Shown: positions 1 to 12,995, counted from the stretch's first letter. The stretch: DNA of 64,000 nucleotides from Sabethes cyaneus (GCF_943734655.1 NC_071353.1:77603121-77667120), one strand, 5' to 3'. Translations and numbers: made by a program. The notes: generated from the sequence alone by a model not told the origin.

Positions 1-160
1 GTGGCCCAAATATGACTACATACTACAGTGGCCCGACCTTTACAATAAGCGCTTTTGTAGCACTTCGCCTTACCTTACCCAAGCACCTTACTGGACGGGT
101 TTTTTCTATGGTCTTCGTATGCAGCACATCACACATACATTTTCAATATTTATCTCGATA

Positions 161-277
161 GGGTGATTTATGTATTTTGGACATGCCTTACGCGTACGCT
201 ATTTTGGATATTTCCATTTGATTTTGCCGCAAATGTCCAAAATAGCGTAACGCCTGTCCAAAATACATAAATCACCC
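161..277. mobile_element. 117-bp palindromic MITE with TA target duplication
   Basis: The ends are mirror copies: GGGTGATTTATGTATTTTGG at the left and its complement at the right, each flanked by TA (159-160 and 278-279). The inverted arms cover most of the element, apart from a short centre near 220-232. Terminal inverted repeats with a TA duplication fit the Tc1/mariner superfamily, but there is no coding sequence to confirm it. Confidence 0.75.
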
Positions 278-889
278 TAATTGCATTTATTTATTGCTTT
301 CAACTGCTGTTCAAAGTTATTCAGTATGATAAAATACACATTTTTTCTAAAGCCTGTTTTTGCCTATGAGTTAGTTTTAATCGCTTTAATTAGGTTATCT
401 ACGTATATGGGGGTGAATTGGGCAAAATGGACTATTCTTGCATTTCGCGCAGTATGGAATGGATGGGATTTGATTCTTCTGATGTTAAGACAACATTTGG
501 AAGCTACTTGAGTTCATTTCACGGGCGGCAAAGTTTCTATATTATTTAATTAGCTTTTATCATGATTTTTGGGGATAATAGGGCAAAATGGACCACTTCC
601 CGAAGTCTGCGCATGATGAAACCCTCACCAATCGATTCCCTGCAGTTTTTTACTTAGAAATAGATAGCTTGTAAGATTCCAAACCAGCGGCTTCTAATTC
701 TTGGGATTATAAGCTCGTTTTTGCCCATTGTGCAATGAGAGATTCTCTTTGTGTCTCCTCTCTTTCGCTGTTTACGATGCATTGTCAGATACGTCGAAAT
801 GAAAAAGTACCCGAGATTTGTTTATTTAAGCTTTATTTAAAGGATCTGAAATTTATAGAGATAAGGTAAAAAATAATTTTAATAACTTA

Positions 890-1663
890 GGCGTGGTACA
901 CAAATTACGTAACGCAAAAATTTCGGTTTTTTTGACCCCCTCCCTCCCCTATGTAACATTAAGTAACGCTTGGCATAACCCCCCCATTAAATTAAGTAAC
1001 GTTAACCAAACCTCCCCCCCCCCCCCCCCCCGTACCTCAACATTCAATAAAAATGACTTGAACCGCATATTTTTTTTAATTTTTAAGAAATTCAACCAAA
1101 TTAGCAAGATTAGCAAATTAGCAAGCTTCATATTAAAAACAACAATCAGGCATCGGCCCATGTTAAGCTGAAATGGCAAAAAAGCAAAGCCATGGGTATA
1201 AACGTCCTGTTGAGAACTTGACCCTTCTTTATCGACTGACTTCGCAGCTGGCTATTAGAGTACAGGACAATTACGGGGATAGTGCAACGATCCTATTGGC
1301 TCTATAGCAGCACTTCCTAGCCGATATTCGTACATACGACGGCTTGTTAGGCCCGCATCGTACCCCGAAGCAAACTGAGCAGCCTGGAATGGTCTTCAAC
1401 CGTAATAACTGGAAATTTAGTAGGATTATCTTCATCAGCTACAAACCCTTAATTTTGTATCATAATGTTCATTAGTATAAACCGATTCACTGTTTTCCAC
1501 CTCCAACACGTTCTTTCCTCATTTGGCAACTGCCTCTTTGGTATTCATATATTTGTTACGTAACTATTCTCATGACCCCCTCTCCCCCCTATGTAACAAC
1601 AAGTAACGCTAACTCGACCCCCCTCCCTCCCCTCTAAGCGTTACGTAATTTGTGTACGAAGCC
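890..1663. mobile_element. PIF/Harbinger-like MITE (TTA target duplication)
   Basis: The left end GGCGTGGTACACAAATTACG and the complement of the right end GGCTTCGTACACAAATTACG differ at only a few positions over 26 bp. Both ends are flanked by TTA (887-889, 1664-1666). Inside are C-rich tracts with the phrase TATGTAAC/AAGTAACGC near both ends, mirrored. A 3-bp TTA duplication with GGC/GGG-starting ends is the pattern of PIF/Harbinger. No transposase is present, so it is non-autonomous. It carries an older SINE-like piece in its middle. Confidence 0.8.
1190..1372 (-). mobile_element. tRNA-derived SINE-like repeat (nested in the Harbinger MITE)
   Basis: On the minus strand it reads TCGTATGTACGAATATCGGC (a degraded pol III B box of the GTTCGAATC type), then a body ending GCTGCGAAGTCAGTCGATAA. 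The same body recurs at 13440, 34395, 35850 and 49498. The B box here carries substitutions, suggesting an old copy. It resembles the tRNA-related SINEs of Aedes (Feilai-type), but that name is from memory and unproven. Confidence 0.6.
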
Positions 1664-2008
1664 TTATCAGATTTACGATGCTGTTAGTTTGCTTCTAAAA
1701 AGATGATGCAATCTAATTGATCAAAATGATTGATGCTCGATAGTAAGCAGGGCCAATATATTGGTATTAATGACGTATATTTTTTGTGCGTGAAGGAATG
1801 AATCTGAAGAGTCATCGGTTTTCATATATCTAATATATTTTTACAAACATTTTTGGTTTTTGGCAAAATCGCACCCTCGTGGCACAAACTTACTCGGTCT
1901 GGTGGTATCAACAGGATGTATTTTATGCTTTCTCAATAATGTTTGATGAAAGTCGAAGACAAATAAATTGAAACGTAGCCAAAGTTTCACACATTATCAT
2001 TTCATAGA

Positions 2009-2358
2009 AAAAAGTCAACAAAGCTCAGAAGTATATAATTTTTTTTTCTACTACGTGCAGACTTCCACAGTTTCGTAACGATTAGAATAAAAGTTTAATG
2101 CTTATCAACTATTTTGTGCTTGCTGAATCCGTCCAAAATAATGATGAGACGCTCATTTTTATTTCCGGGAGATATTTTGATAAAAAAGTCATCAAAGCTC
2201 AGAAGTATATATTTTTTTTTTTCTACTACGTGCAGACTTCCACAGTTTCGTAACGATTAGAATAAAAGTTTAATGCTTATCAACTATTTTGTGCTTGCTG
2301 AATCCGTCCAAAATAATGATGTGACGCTCATTTTTATTTCCGGGAGATATTTATTTTT
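2009..2358. repeat. tandem duplication, two 175-bp units
   Basis: A unit starting near GTCAACAAAGCTCAGAAG and ending CCGGGAGATATT is repeated immediately. The second copy differs at only a handful of positions (CAACAAAG/CATCAAAG, GATGAGACG/GATGTGACG, one T-run length). The near identity points to a recent local duplication. No coding potential is seen. Confidence 0.9.
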
Positions 2359-2890
2359 TTAGTTTAGAGATATTTAGTATTCCCTGAAGCTCACTCGGCT
2401 TGTTTATATTTGTTACTGAGGATCGTTTGAAAAATTACGAGAGAATTATCACTTCTTGAACATAGGCTTACTTTTCTAACCCTTATTGCGTGTCTCCTTC
2501 AAATAGTTTATATCGTTATCCGTAACGATGTAACTAATTTTGTTTCTAGTTATGTGATTCTTTCAGAGCAAAAAATTTTTAGGAGGAATTAAGCATTAGC
2601 TTGTGTTAAAAACAAATAACTAAAACAAAAGAGCGCGATGCCACATTTGAAAATTCTCTGATTTCATGTCATAGAATTGAAATGCTATAAATAAAATCTC
2701 GTCAATTGATAAACTTGGTGTCTTTTAGGCAACTATTCACGTTTTCCCGCAGATCGCATTTACTTCAATGAATTAAACTAAAGAGGTAGCACAGTAACGT
2801 TTAACACGCGTTGGAAGACAATGGCCATAAAAACTTTATTACTATTTTTTTCATATCCGACACACTTCAATGTGCCCTTTTTCTCATCTC

Positions 2891-3091
2891 TTACGAACTC
2901 TCATCTTCAAGACTCTCCACATAAAAGAAGCTCAGCACTTCACGAATAGCCGAAGCATAGGAGGTACAGCGATCCAACAGCTTCTCCTTATTTGCCTCTT
3001 CCCAGCAAACCACTAAAGTGGTGTGATACCACCAAACTGAAATAGAACGCTTGGCGAAGTTGAATGCATGTAATAAAAAATATATAATCAT
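2891..3091 (-). pseudogene. unidentified coding-like fragment, about 60 codons with stop
   Basis: The minus-strand frame contains AFNFAKRSISVWWYHTTL, then WEEANKEKLLDRCTSYASAI and a C-terminal FFYVESLEDESS before a stop. Codon choice and base composition look coding-like against the AT-rich surroundings, and the stop follows a charged, exposed-looking tail. I do not recognise the family. It could be the last exon of a retrocopied or captured gene, or a piece of a transposon protein. No acceptor that would make it a normal hth exon is obvious. It stands on the same strand as hth, but nothing links the two. Confidence 0.3.
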
Positions 3092-4632
3092 TTTGTGGTT
3101 AGTTAATTATGCCCGGCATACAATGAAACAATTTTTAAAGTAAAGTGTCATAATTGATGGATGATTCTGGGACTGCCTGTCTGCTTAACGCTTTTCTATC
3201 AATATATTCCTACATATTCGTTCGAATAAAGACTATACGATACTAAGAACCGAATAGCCATCACAATTTTTTGTATCTTACGTATTTTTATTAAGCTTTC
3301 CTGTTTGCTCAGAAGTACGATACTGATCCAACAGCTAGGTCTGTGTGGCATGTTTTGGTTTTTGGCTAGGAAAAATCTGAGAGAGAATCGCGAAGACGGT
3401 TTTCTCATTCTTTGACAGTTCTTATTCTTCTTATTATGTTTGTGTTCATTTTCGGACTGACTGCTCAAGCGCGTGCGTGAACTCTACATTGGACGTGATA
3501 AGTGCGTGTCTTGGAGTAACATTTTTTGGTGCTAGTTGGTCTATGGGACATCAGCTTTTGCAAAAAGACTGTATGCAACATACGATAAATCGGAAGCGCA
3601 TAGTTTATTGCATGTAAAATGACACGTTATGAGTACTTTTGTAAGAAATTCGAAAGTATGCTTAGCGTAAAATATTATCAAACGTTTTTTTACAACGAAA
3701 AAATAAGACAAATTTAATTTCTTATTTGTGTTTTCCTAAAGAACTACCAGACGAAAACTTGTATGAGTTACCAACACTTCTCCATTTCTGACCAATAATA
3801 ACAACTGGCTGCATTTGACAGTTCGAACTGGCTGCATTTGACGTACGATTTTTTCTTATTCGCTATGTAAGCACAAATCGATCTCTTGTACTCTCATGGA
3901 ACTGCCCTATGGAAAGTTTGTGAAGATTTGGTGCAAAGTTTTGTCTATCCTTTTCACTCTTTAACAAAGCTGTGCACCGACTTCACAAATAGAACAAACT
4001 TGGGAAGGAGGCAGCACCGTTTCGCGCACATAGCGAATCCGCGAATCTCTCTCAGGGAAAAATGGTACAGTTAAAACCACAGCAGCTATCGGAAAACAAT
4101 CAATCCCGAGCAAAATTTTCAATGCAGAAGCTGATATTTATGGTTCATCTTTACCAACCGTTACAGTTTCTTTAAAAAATTGCAGCCTTTATACGAAATA
4201 TTGTCCATATTTGAATTTCTGTAATTACTAATTAGTTTGTTTATTTGTTATGATAACCTGTTGGTTTATAAATTTGTGTAACCTGTTAATTTACAACACG
4301 CAAAATAATCCTCACGTCCTTTCCACGTGAAAAATCACGTGAATTTCTCTACAGGGAGTTACGCGACTTTCAGTTGAATATTATGGGAAAATATTCACCT
4401 AACTTTTCCCGTATTTCGACGTGAACATTCTTTTGAGTGTAGGATCAAAGAAAAAAAACATTAAAGAAAATGCATAAGTAGAACTCTTTGTAGTATTTTT
4501 GTTTTTGTGTGAAAAATTTCAAAAATTTCTTCTCTAAAAAATATAAAAACTGGGCGTGTCATAAAATAAAGAATCCATGTTCTTGTGATTATAAAAACTT
4601 TGAACTTCAGTCCAGTATAAATCGTTCGAAAA

Positions 4633-6250
4633 TTGAATTTAATTTAATTTAATTTATTAATCTTCGACATAAAGAACATCGCACAGACATAAAACTTATC
4701 TAACTAATTAAATATTACAGATTCTTAGCCTAAATACATGTTTTGACAATCCAAAATCGAACAAGTAATAAATATCATTAAAACGACTACAGCAAACTTC
4801 CAGCGGGTTATTCATTCCATAATTAGTCCGATGATGCAATTGTCGAAAAAACTCACTTTGGCGAATCACTCGGGAAGGCACATTGAAGCGTAGTTTGCTC
4901 AGTATATCCGCACAGTCGATGTTGTTTGCTAGGACGTCGAAGATTAACATTCGTTGTAGGAATACTCGCCGACTTGACAACGTTTGTAGGCCGATTAGCA
5001 TGCAGCGACTTTCATACGGTGGTAGATTTATCCTATCCCTCCAGCCAATATTCCGAAGAGCGTATCGAATAAATTGCCTTTGCACACGTTCGATTCGGTT
5101 GATGTGGACTACATGGTACGGTGCCCACACTTGCACTCCGTACTCTAGAACACTGCGCACGAGCGAGCAATACAGGGTCTTCAAACTGTAGATATCAGCA
5201 AAAAACTTTGTATTTCTTTTCAGGAACCCCAACATAGCGTATGCCTTAGCCGTGACAGCGGAAATGTGTTCTACGAACCTTAGTTTGCTGTCAATCAGAA
5301 TTCCCAAATCCTTCACAGTCGTCTTACGTTCCAAGCTAGTTGCTGCCATGAGGTAGTCAAACACAATTGGTGCACGTAACCTGGTGAATGATATTATGCA
5401 GCATTTGTTCACGTTTGCTTCCATTCCGTTCAGACTGCACCAATCCATGAGCGTGTTGATATCCGATTGAAGTGCGCAACAATCTGTCAGCGTCGTAATT
5501 ACTCGGTAGAATTTGAGGTCGTCAGCGTATAATAATTTTGGCGACTTTAATTTCCAACATAAATCGTTAATAACCGGACTGAATTTGGAATGGGGTAGAG
5601 CAGACACCGCAAACCTTCACTGTTGAGCTCCGATCCGTAAGATAAGACAGGATCCATTGTGTTATCCATTCGGGTAACCCTATTCTTTTGAACTTCTCAA
5701 CCGCCAGAATATGTGGAACCTTGTCAAAAGCTTTGGCGAAATCGACATACACCGCGTCAATCTGTTGTCGTTTTTCCATTTTGTCCACAAGAGTCGAAAC
5801 GTAACTTAGTAAGTTTGTTGTGGTCGAGCGTTTTTTCATAAAACCATGTTGATCTGTAGCAATTATGGATTTAACAGATTGGTACAGTTCATCGTGCACC
5901 ATACTTTCAAACACTTTAGGTAAACAGCTAAGAATGGAAATTCCACGGTAGTTCTCCACCTCGTTAAGAGAACCAGATTTGTGAATCGGTGTGATTGAGG
6001 CAGATTTCCAAATGGTTGGAAAGTACCCCTCTGCGATCGAACGGTTAAATATGATACTGACAAAAAACAAAAATTTACACCCTTGAAAATAATTTTTCAA
6101 ATCGGGGAGTAAAAAATTGTTAGACTTGAGTAAAAACATTTTATATGAAATTAATTGTCTTTGGCCTCTGTGGCCTGAAGAACTTGTAATTTCCGAAAAT
6201 CGGCAAATAGATATTTTTCCGATTTTGTCTCCTTTGGTAGGTTTTTGCAC
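4633..6250 (-). pseudogene. non-LTR retrotransposon reverse transcriptase, frameshifted 3' part
   Basis: The minus-strand reading carries reverse-transcriptase blocks in order: WKSASITPIHKSG and NYRGISILSCLPKVFE, QHGFMKKRSTTTNL, the palm motif YVDFAKAFDKVPH, then after a frame change YADDLKFYR (catalytic YADD), KDLGILIDSKL, EYGVQVWAPYH and RIERVQRQF. The segment between SGY and INDLCW, where the PQG/PLLF block should be, is disrupted near 5567-5607, so the frame is broken there. The 3' side ends in a short TTAAA-type tandem tail (4633-4655). The clade is jockey/CR1-like and not settled. It is a dead, 5'-truncated insertion in hth intron 2. A cousin lies at 20230-28035. Confidence 0.85.
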
Positions 6251-7280
6251 GGAAACTAATCATGTACATATGAAACGCAACAACAAATTTTGTTTTCATA
6301 ATCAAACTGCTTAAATGTTTAAAACACTTATTTTTTTGCCTGTTGAAAATCTCTTTTTTTGCCCCACCCCCATTAAGCTGCCCAATATCGGAAGGACAAA
6401 AAATTTATAAAATATTTGTAATGGCTTTATAGTTACTATTTATAAAAAGTTTGAAGCTGCGATTTCATTTCAATTTTCTCACACTGAAAATGATTAAAAA
6501 TAAAGCCTTTTGTTTACTACGAAATTAAGGCCAATCACAGAACTTTTTTCCATTTTGCTATCCAAGGTTATCTATAAAAGCACAGGTGATCATCACAGAT
6601 GTTGCCAGATATAGAATGAGAGACAAATCGACGGAAAGCGTGATGATAGCTAGCGTTTCTATATCTACCAGCGTATGATCATATGTATCGAAACGCAACC
6701 AAAAAAATTGCACGGAAAATGTTCACTATAGGAACTATAATTATAATTAAATAGATTGATCACAACGTCTGCATTTCTTTCGTACACATGACTGACTGAC
6801 TGACTGACGGCATCTCGACGGTTGTCCTTAATTTAATATCTGTTATTATAATATTTTTGATAATCGTTATTATCTTTTGGGGTGTATGCGACCGTTTTCT
6901 CGCATTCTTTTTCGGTCGGGGATTAAACAAAGGAAGTATTTAATTTAAGCGTATCCTCAGCACTTAAAAGCCTGTAATTTTATAAATTTTCACGATTTTT
7001 TAGGTTATAATTAAGATAGCTGTTGTTTGTTTCTTGCGGGCCATTCGATGCATAAAAGAATGATTTATGTTCTTTTAATATGCTTGTGAACTGCATGCCC
7101 TGATATCCATAGAGCAACTAAAAGAAGAATATATGTGATTAGAGTAAAGGCAGCGTTTTCATCTTAAGAACCAGTTGAGAGCAAAGGTTTTCAAGAAGAC
7201 GTTCAGTGTGCTTAATTTTTGTAGGATGTCGTCAATTACTACTGTTAAATGATTTGCTTTATCGTTTGCCGATAACTTAC

Positions 7281-7531
7281 CCATAAATAGCTTCTTTATC
7301 ACGTTTATGCACATCTGGTTGCACTGCACCCATGTGACTTGTGGCTGGTGATACATGACTAGAGGTTCCATGATAACCATGCATACCGACTGATGCAGCC
7401 GCTGCATGGTTCATGTGAGGTGAGTGATGTGGAGGTAAACCGGATAACCCTGGTGGCCTGTGGCCAGCGTGCGGGTCGTACATCGCAGCTGCTCCACCGT
7501 CCATTCCGTAGCCATGCAGGCCATCATCGTA
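7281..7531 (-). CDS. hth: homothorax, coding exon 2 (N-terminal region)
   Basis: Hth is a TALE-class homeodomain cofactor that binds Extradenticle/PBX, brings it into the nucleus and works with Hox proteins in patterning. The exon reads YDDGLHGYGMD at its start, then MYDPHAGHRPPG, LPPHHSPHMNHAAAA and a KRDKEAIYG end. This order is diagnostic of the MEIS/Hth N-terminus just before the MEIS domain (HPLFPLL..., in the next exon, outside the window). An acceptor (TTTTCATAG) precedes the TAC codon and a GGTAAGT donor follows GG of the last glycine codon. The exon is therefore 251 nt, entering in phase 0 and leaving after two codon bases, and no internal stop is seen. The segment is rich in His, Ala and Gly and probably disordered. 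It carries no DNA-binding residues; those lie downstream. The family assignment is from memory of Drosophila Hth and vertebrate MEIS proteins. Confidence 0.94.
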
Positions 7532-7837
7532 CTATGAAAATAAAAAAAAAAGAATTAGTAACACTATTTAATTATTTGAATACTCAATCGTCTATTGTGA
7601 ATGTAAATTTGCAATAAATATTGATGCAAATTTTAGTAAAAAATTATTTGAGCGCAACTAATATGTGGGTTTCTTATGAAGTGATTGAAACAGGTGAAAT
7701 AATGGAAAGCCCGATCTTATAATTTCAACCATTCACTCCGAAATTAACGGACCCAGTACCAGGAAAACTATCTTAATAGACAAATGTCCCAACCGTTTTT
7801 GACGTAGACTTACAAGACTGTAAGTAATCTACTATTT

Positions 7838-9078
7838 TGACGTAGGACTACGTCTTGGTTTACTATACTGGGACTGGGTAGCACTTTGTGAAAACGTAAA
7901 TAGAAGTGTAACGTTTGAATGAAAGATTTCAAATGCTAATAACTACTAAACTATTGAACGAAACTGTACAATTTATGTCGTTGGATAGATAAAATGATCA
8001 GCAATTTTATGGAGGGGGTAAGAGAACAATGGAGGGCGTAAGAGGGGGGGGGGGGGGGGGCTTCCATACAAATGAAACACAAATTTCCTCAAAACTCGAA
8101 AACTAATCAAGCAAATGGAACCAAATTGGGCATTGAGGGTTTTTTGAAGGTAGGATTTTTTTCTATGGTGTACTGAGACCCCTTCCACTTCTAAGAGGGG
8201 GGTTCCCATACAAGTGAAATACAAATTTTCGCATAACTCTCGAACTAATCAAGCAAATGAAACCAAATTTGGCATGTGGGGGGTTTTGGAGGCATGAATT
8301 TATTTTATGATGGTTTGAGATCCCTCATCCCTGTGGTGAGAAGATAAGGACTCTCGTACAAATAAAACAGAAATTTTTGCGTATGTGTCATATGTTCTGC
8401 TATGTAACAAACGGTAACCCTACTACCACGAGTGTTACAAAGTTGTTGCGGTAACCGAAATATGACTAATTTCAGTCGTAATCCGGTTGCTTTTACTAAA
8501 TGGACCTATATTGTGCTGCAAGCTGTCAAAGTAAAACCTTCTTGGAGCAAAAGACAGTGAAATGACGCCGCTAACTTACGTGCCTATGGCCATTCATGTC
8601 AAAAGAGAAGCACATTCGAATGGCACGTCATATTTGCGATGAACGTGCTTTGGCTTTAATGTTATTTGTAACCAATGGCCCTTTTAAAGGGCACAAATGA
8701 GTTAAAGTAAGATTATTGAAACATGTCAAGCTACCCATAATCATATTTAAAACAATAATCTGTGGGCTGGTCATCCATTACTATTTCAACCTTTATGATG
8801 CACACAAGTGATTTTTAAAAGAAATCTCTATGTTCCAATGGTTGCAGGCGTTGTACTTATGAACCCCCGTCCACGTAAAGCCACCATTGCATTTAATGAA
8901 GAATTGAATCTGAATATTTCGCTCTTCTCTTTTACATATTCTCTTAAACAATGGCACTCACAGATTCTTATAAACATACATATGCCAGAAATGCAGTTAA
9001 CATTAGTCTTTGATCTAATATCTGATATAGTCCTACGTCACCCTTTCGTACAACCCTTAGGGCTGTATACCTTGTAGT
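7838..9078 (+). mobile_element. T-family element copy 1 (TGACGTAGGACTA ends)
   Basis: It starts TTTGACGTAGGACTACGTC...TACTATACTGGGACTGGG. It ends with the inverted copy GATATAGTCCTACGTCACCC followed by the tail CTTAGGGCTGTATACCTTG. Inside are about two and a half units of a roughly 130-bp repeat: CATACAAATGAAA, AACTCGAGAACTAATCAAGC, AAATTTGGCATGTGGGGG, then GAGACCCCT and G-runs. No transposase is visible. Copies 2 and 3 (14391, 28611) share the same two ends, which defines the family. Confidence 0.75.
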
Positions 9079-11035
9079 TTTTAAGCAAGAGCACATATAT
9101 GCAAAAGTGTACGCATCTGGACAAAAATATGTTTGAAACGAGAGTAGTTACAAGCATGTTAAAATCAGTGTCCAGTTACTTTACTTTACGGTTCGCTGTA
9201 CTACTGATACTCAGGCCCGCTATATAAACGTCCAAATTAGTTTTGGATTGCAGCACAGTATCAAGGAAACACAACAAAGTTTTACAACTTTGGGTGCCCG
9301 ATCGCTGCAAAATCGAGGGCAGTGAACCTGCCGTGACATTAAACACAAATTATTCACGTAGAAAAAGCTAGAAATAGTACCCCGTTGGAATTAATTTCAG
9401 GATACTAGACACGCTAAACTTATTAAGCCTTACCAAAATCCTGCAATGACTACTACTCAATTGAGCTCGTGATGAACTACGCACAATTATGGAACTCCGG
9501 ACACTGTCCCATTCTTTATCGTTTGAAGAAGATTGGCAAGGTCTCATCCGACATCTGTTCGTGTTTGGGTGCGACGTATATAGTGTAATGATAGGAGATA
9601 ATGTTGCAGATTGAGACTAGCAGCAGGTTAAAAAAATTTGATTTTTTTAACGATTGTAAATAATTCATAAATCTCAATATAAAGATTACCGTAAACGCGC
9701 CTAAGTCTGCGCATCCCACATTTCAGTTAAAACTTCCAAATTTTGATCTAAATTAGCATATCTAGGAAAATATGTATACAGAGAGCAGTTCATTTGAGAA
9801 CGCTATAACTCTTAAAGAAAATATGCGAAGCGCCGAATTAGGATTCATGCGTAGAATTAGGTGCGTTTAAGGTATACCTAAAGCTGTGCTTATATTTAAG
9901 TTGAGTTGAAAGACGTTATAAGTTCGTTCGTCAACCGGGCCAAGAATCTTTTTGGATCTTCTCCCTCATCATGAAAAATGTTTTAAAAACGCAATAAAAA
10001 TTTGTCTAACTCTGGTTTAACTAGACATTTTAGATATAAAATCTTTTGGATACTTTAATAAAATGTATTCAAACATACTCTCACTAATACACATTCTTCC
10101 AGCTCATGCACTAATAGAATTACACATTCTTCCAATTTTCATTATGCAATATCTCCTAGACCACAAATATTGTTTTTTCCACGTTGAGTGATTGTTATGT
10201 AAAACTGGCTTGCGAACACAATACAGATACAACAGATAGACATAATGCTCGCTGTTGCATTCTTCCCACGTTGCGCTGTAACCGTCATTTCAAATTTGGT
10301 TTCAGTTGAGAATGTCTCTATATACGTCAAAAATGAAATAAAAACTGATGCCATGATTCGAATGCGCGTCTAAAAATTAATGAAAAAAGAATATGGGCAT
10401 AACTCAACATCAATTTAGTTCAGAGACATTTAAAAGGGAAAACTGATTTTTTTGAAATCTAAAAAATAGAGAAGCCACATGAGATGGAATGAACCATATT
10501 TAACAGTATCAGTATAAATACCATTATTGCAAGCAAATGGTGCTGTCAAACGTTTGAACCATTTCTAACAAAGTGAATTGTTAACATAGCTATAGAGGTT
10601 AGTCAAAAGGATCGGTACAGGCAAAAATTTGACAAAATACAAACGACTATAACTTCCACAAAATAAGACATTTTCAAATGAAGCCAATTGCATTCAACGA
10701 GTAAATTTTTCTAGTCTTCCTAAAATTTTCAAGATATGCAATACTCAATGGACCTAATAGATATTCGGGTTGGCCGGGAGTATGTTAAAAACTGATTTTT
10801 TCATCGCGCATCGCTTTAATAATATTTATGATTTGTCCCAAAACTAAGCTTCATTTCCAGTTGATTAGTGAAAAGAGTACGAAAATCCATCGAGAAACCA
10901 CCGAGATATGCCCATTTCAGCAAAATCAGATCTATAAATGTGGCCAGTAACATCTTTTTTCTCTGGCCATTTTGAGATATGACCGAAACCATACCAATGT
11001 GAGGATATCAAATTTTAAGATTTTATTGTACTTAA

Positions 11036-11405
11036 CGTGAATGTTCACTGAGCTACTAGACTTGTAGCACCGTAAATACCAAAAAAAAAACAGGAAAACT
11101 TTATTCAGCAAAATTGTAAATAATAACTAGTTCTACAAATGTCCCATTTATGACTTTGTCAAATTTTGATCGGCTGAGACGGTACTGTCAAATGAATGTG
11201 GATTGAGTCAAAGAGACTAAATGAACGTTCACTTAGTCACTAAAGAGGTACTAACATCCTAGCGCCGTAAATACAAAAGATACAGTAATACTTTATTCAG
11301 AAAAGTTGTAGATAATCACTAGTTTAATCGTTGCATATATAACTTTTCAAAATTCTGCATGACTGAGACGGTACTGTCAAATGAATGTGAATTGAGTCAA
11401 AGTGA
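11036..11405. repeat. tandem duplication, two diverged units of about 185 bp
   Basis: Each unit runs from a GAACGTTCACT or GAATGTTCACT start, through GCACCGTAAATAC (or GCGCCGTAAATAC) and TTTATTCAG, to GAGACGGTACTGTCAAATGA and ATTGAGTCAAAG. The two units differ by substitutions and small gaps. The same unit, inverted on itself, recurs at 18199-18342, so it belongs to a dispersed family. Confidence 0.75.
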
Positions 11406-11460
11406 TTATGCCATCCCTGCACATATATACAAACACATATACGAACAATAAGATCTGTCC

Positions 11461-11498
11461 TAAAAACAATTTATCAAGCCGTAGGTAAATTGTTTTTA
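11461..11498. repeat. short perfect hairpin
   Basis: Arms TAAAAACAATTTA and TAAATTGTTTTTA (13 bp, perfect) enclose a 12-base loop, next to short CA/TA runs. It could be the remnant of a small palindromic element. No function is evident. Confidence 0.7.
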
Positions 11499-12253
11499 AG
11501 AGGAATTTCCACACACACACATACACACATTAAAGTAAGTTCATTAAAGTAAATTCACGTCTGCATAATTCTACAAAAAACTTTATCCACTTATAAACAC
11601 ACATTCTACTACTTTCCGATTAGATTCGTAGCTTAGAATTCGTATTTATTAATGCAGAGTACAAGTAGTGTATATAAGCTCCAGTCTGCTAAACTCCCAA
11701 AATATGGCTGTTTCATTTTTTATAATTTATTATATCCGTGGTATTTTTCAATTCTCATGGTAAAATGGTGACTGACTGTCTCGCAACTCTGCATAAAGCA
11801 TGACACAGACCCAGCACAAAACGAAAAGAAAAACCTTCGTAATCCAAGCGGAACTATGAAATAAAAATTGAAATCGTGTATAATTAGTAAGGAAAATGCA
11901 AGATAGCGATTCAAGTGAAATGAGTGAGAAAAAACATTATGAGAAGCAAGCTGAAGAACCCTTCCCTAATGTACAAACAAAGCGAAGAACACAGGTAAAA
12001 TGGGATTGTTGAACTGACAATGGCATGAGTGTTCCATTTTGTGTTGTATCTGAACAGTTAGCCTCAGGTCGTGCGTACAATGGTTAAAGAGCAGAAACGC
12101 TAGTTGGGTAAAGGTACGAAGCAATTTTATTCTGCATCATATTTATAGGAAATATACTATCAACAATCAACAGCACTTGCTAGAGCAGAGAATTTATGTA
12201 TTATATATTTCAAATATCAACAATACACTAGTTTCAACCAAAAGATTGTATAG

Positions 12254-12355
12254 ATTGTATATTTAATATCACGCAAGTCTCTCTATTATTAAGATATCAG
12301 ATTATCATATGATAAATTAATTGTAGAGAGGTTTGCGTGACATTGAATACACAAT
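12254..12355. mobile_element. 102-bp imperfect palindrome, MITE-like
   Basis: The left arm ATTGTATATTTAATATCACG...CTCTCTATTATT pairs with the right arm AATTGTAGAGAGGTTTGCGTGACATTG..., about 37 bp each. The centre holds the exact palindrome TTATCATATGATAA. A clear target duplication is not seen. A small fold-back element is the simplest reading. Confidence 0.65.
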
Positions 12356-12995
12356 AAATTTATTGACCAGTTCTTATTTCTTTATCACACAACAGTGAAG
12401 AAAAAATAAGGGCTCTATTTAGTAATATACGCACGAAATCTGCCAATCAGATATTACTTAATGCTATCGATATAACCGAATCGGAATAATACACACCCTT
12501 TGCGGATTCTGGCACAATTTTTTTCAAATATTATTCTTCGCGTTCATTTCATTTTACGCACTTATGGTAAATCATATTGGAAAAGACCGGTAAAGACAGA
12601 CACCTTAAGGTTAAGTTTCAGTATCTACTCAAAGAGAAGAGCACAGCATAAATAGTAGCACAAATTCATAATTCACGCCGGCAACAATACTTTATTCAAA
12701 AGTCGTGGCCACGTCCTTGCGGTTCTGCCCAATTGCTTTTGCATCCCAATTGCATCAAGTGGCCCTGTTATCAAATAATGTTCCCCTCATTTCCCTTCAC
12801 ACTTTATACTAGCCTAAGGATACTATTCACACCTTTATTTCATTACTTTTCTCTAGCATTTCATTCATTATAAAGTTCGTTTGTCGTTCGTTTTGTAAAG
12901 ACTATTGTTCTTCACTTTGGAATTTTTGTCTAATGTAAGAACTACTAATTTATCTGTATATACTGGACACCCCACTACTGGTTCTTACAACAAAA

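Larger units (their letters stand above)
1..7280 (-). other. hth: hth intron 2, partial
   Basis: This is everything downstream (to the left) of the GGTAAGT donor of exon 2. No exon encoding the MEIS domain is visible, so the intron is at least 7.3 kb long and continues outside the window. Stretches 278-889, 1664-2008, 2359-2890, 3092-4630 and 6260-7280 hold AT-rich sequence with nothing I recognise beyond short runs, such as a (GACT)n at about 6788-6806. Confidence 0.8.

Noticed and set aside
7277..7504. hth starting at the internal methionine MDGG as an intronless short protein
   Set aside because: Family comparison shows that YDDGLHGYG precedes it in the same exon and MAQPR in the previous exon. 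The apparent stop lies in the intron after the GTAAGT donor.
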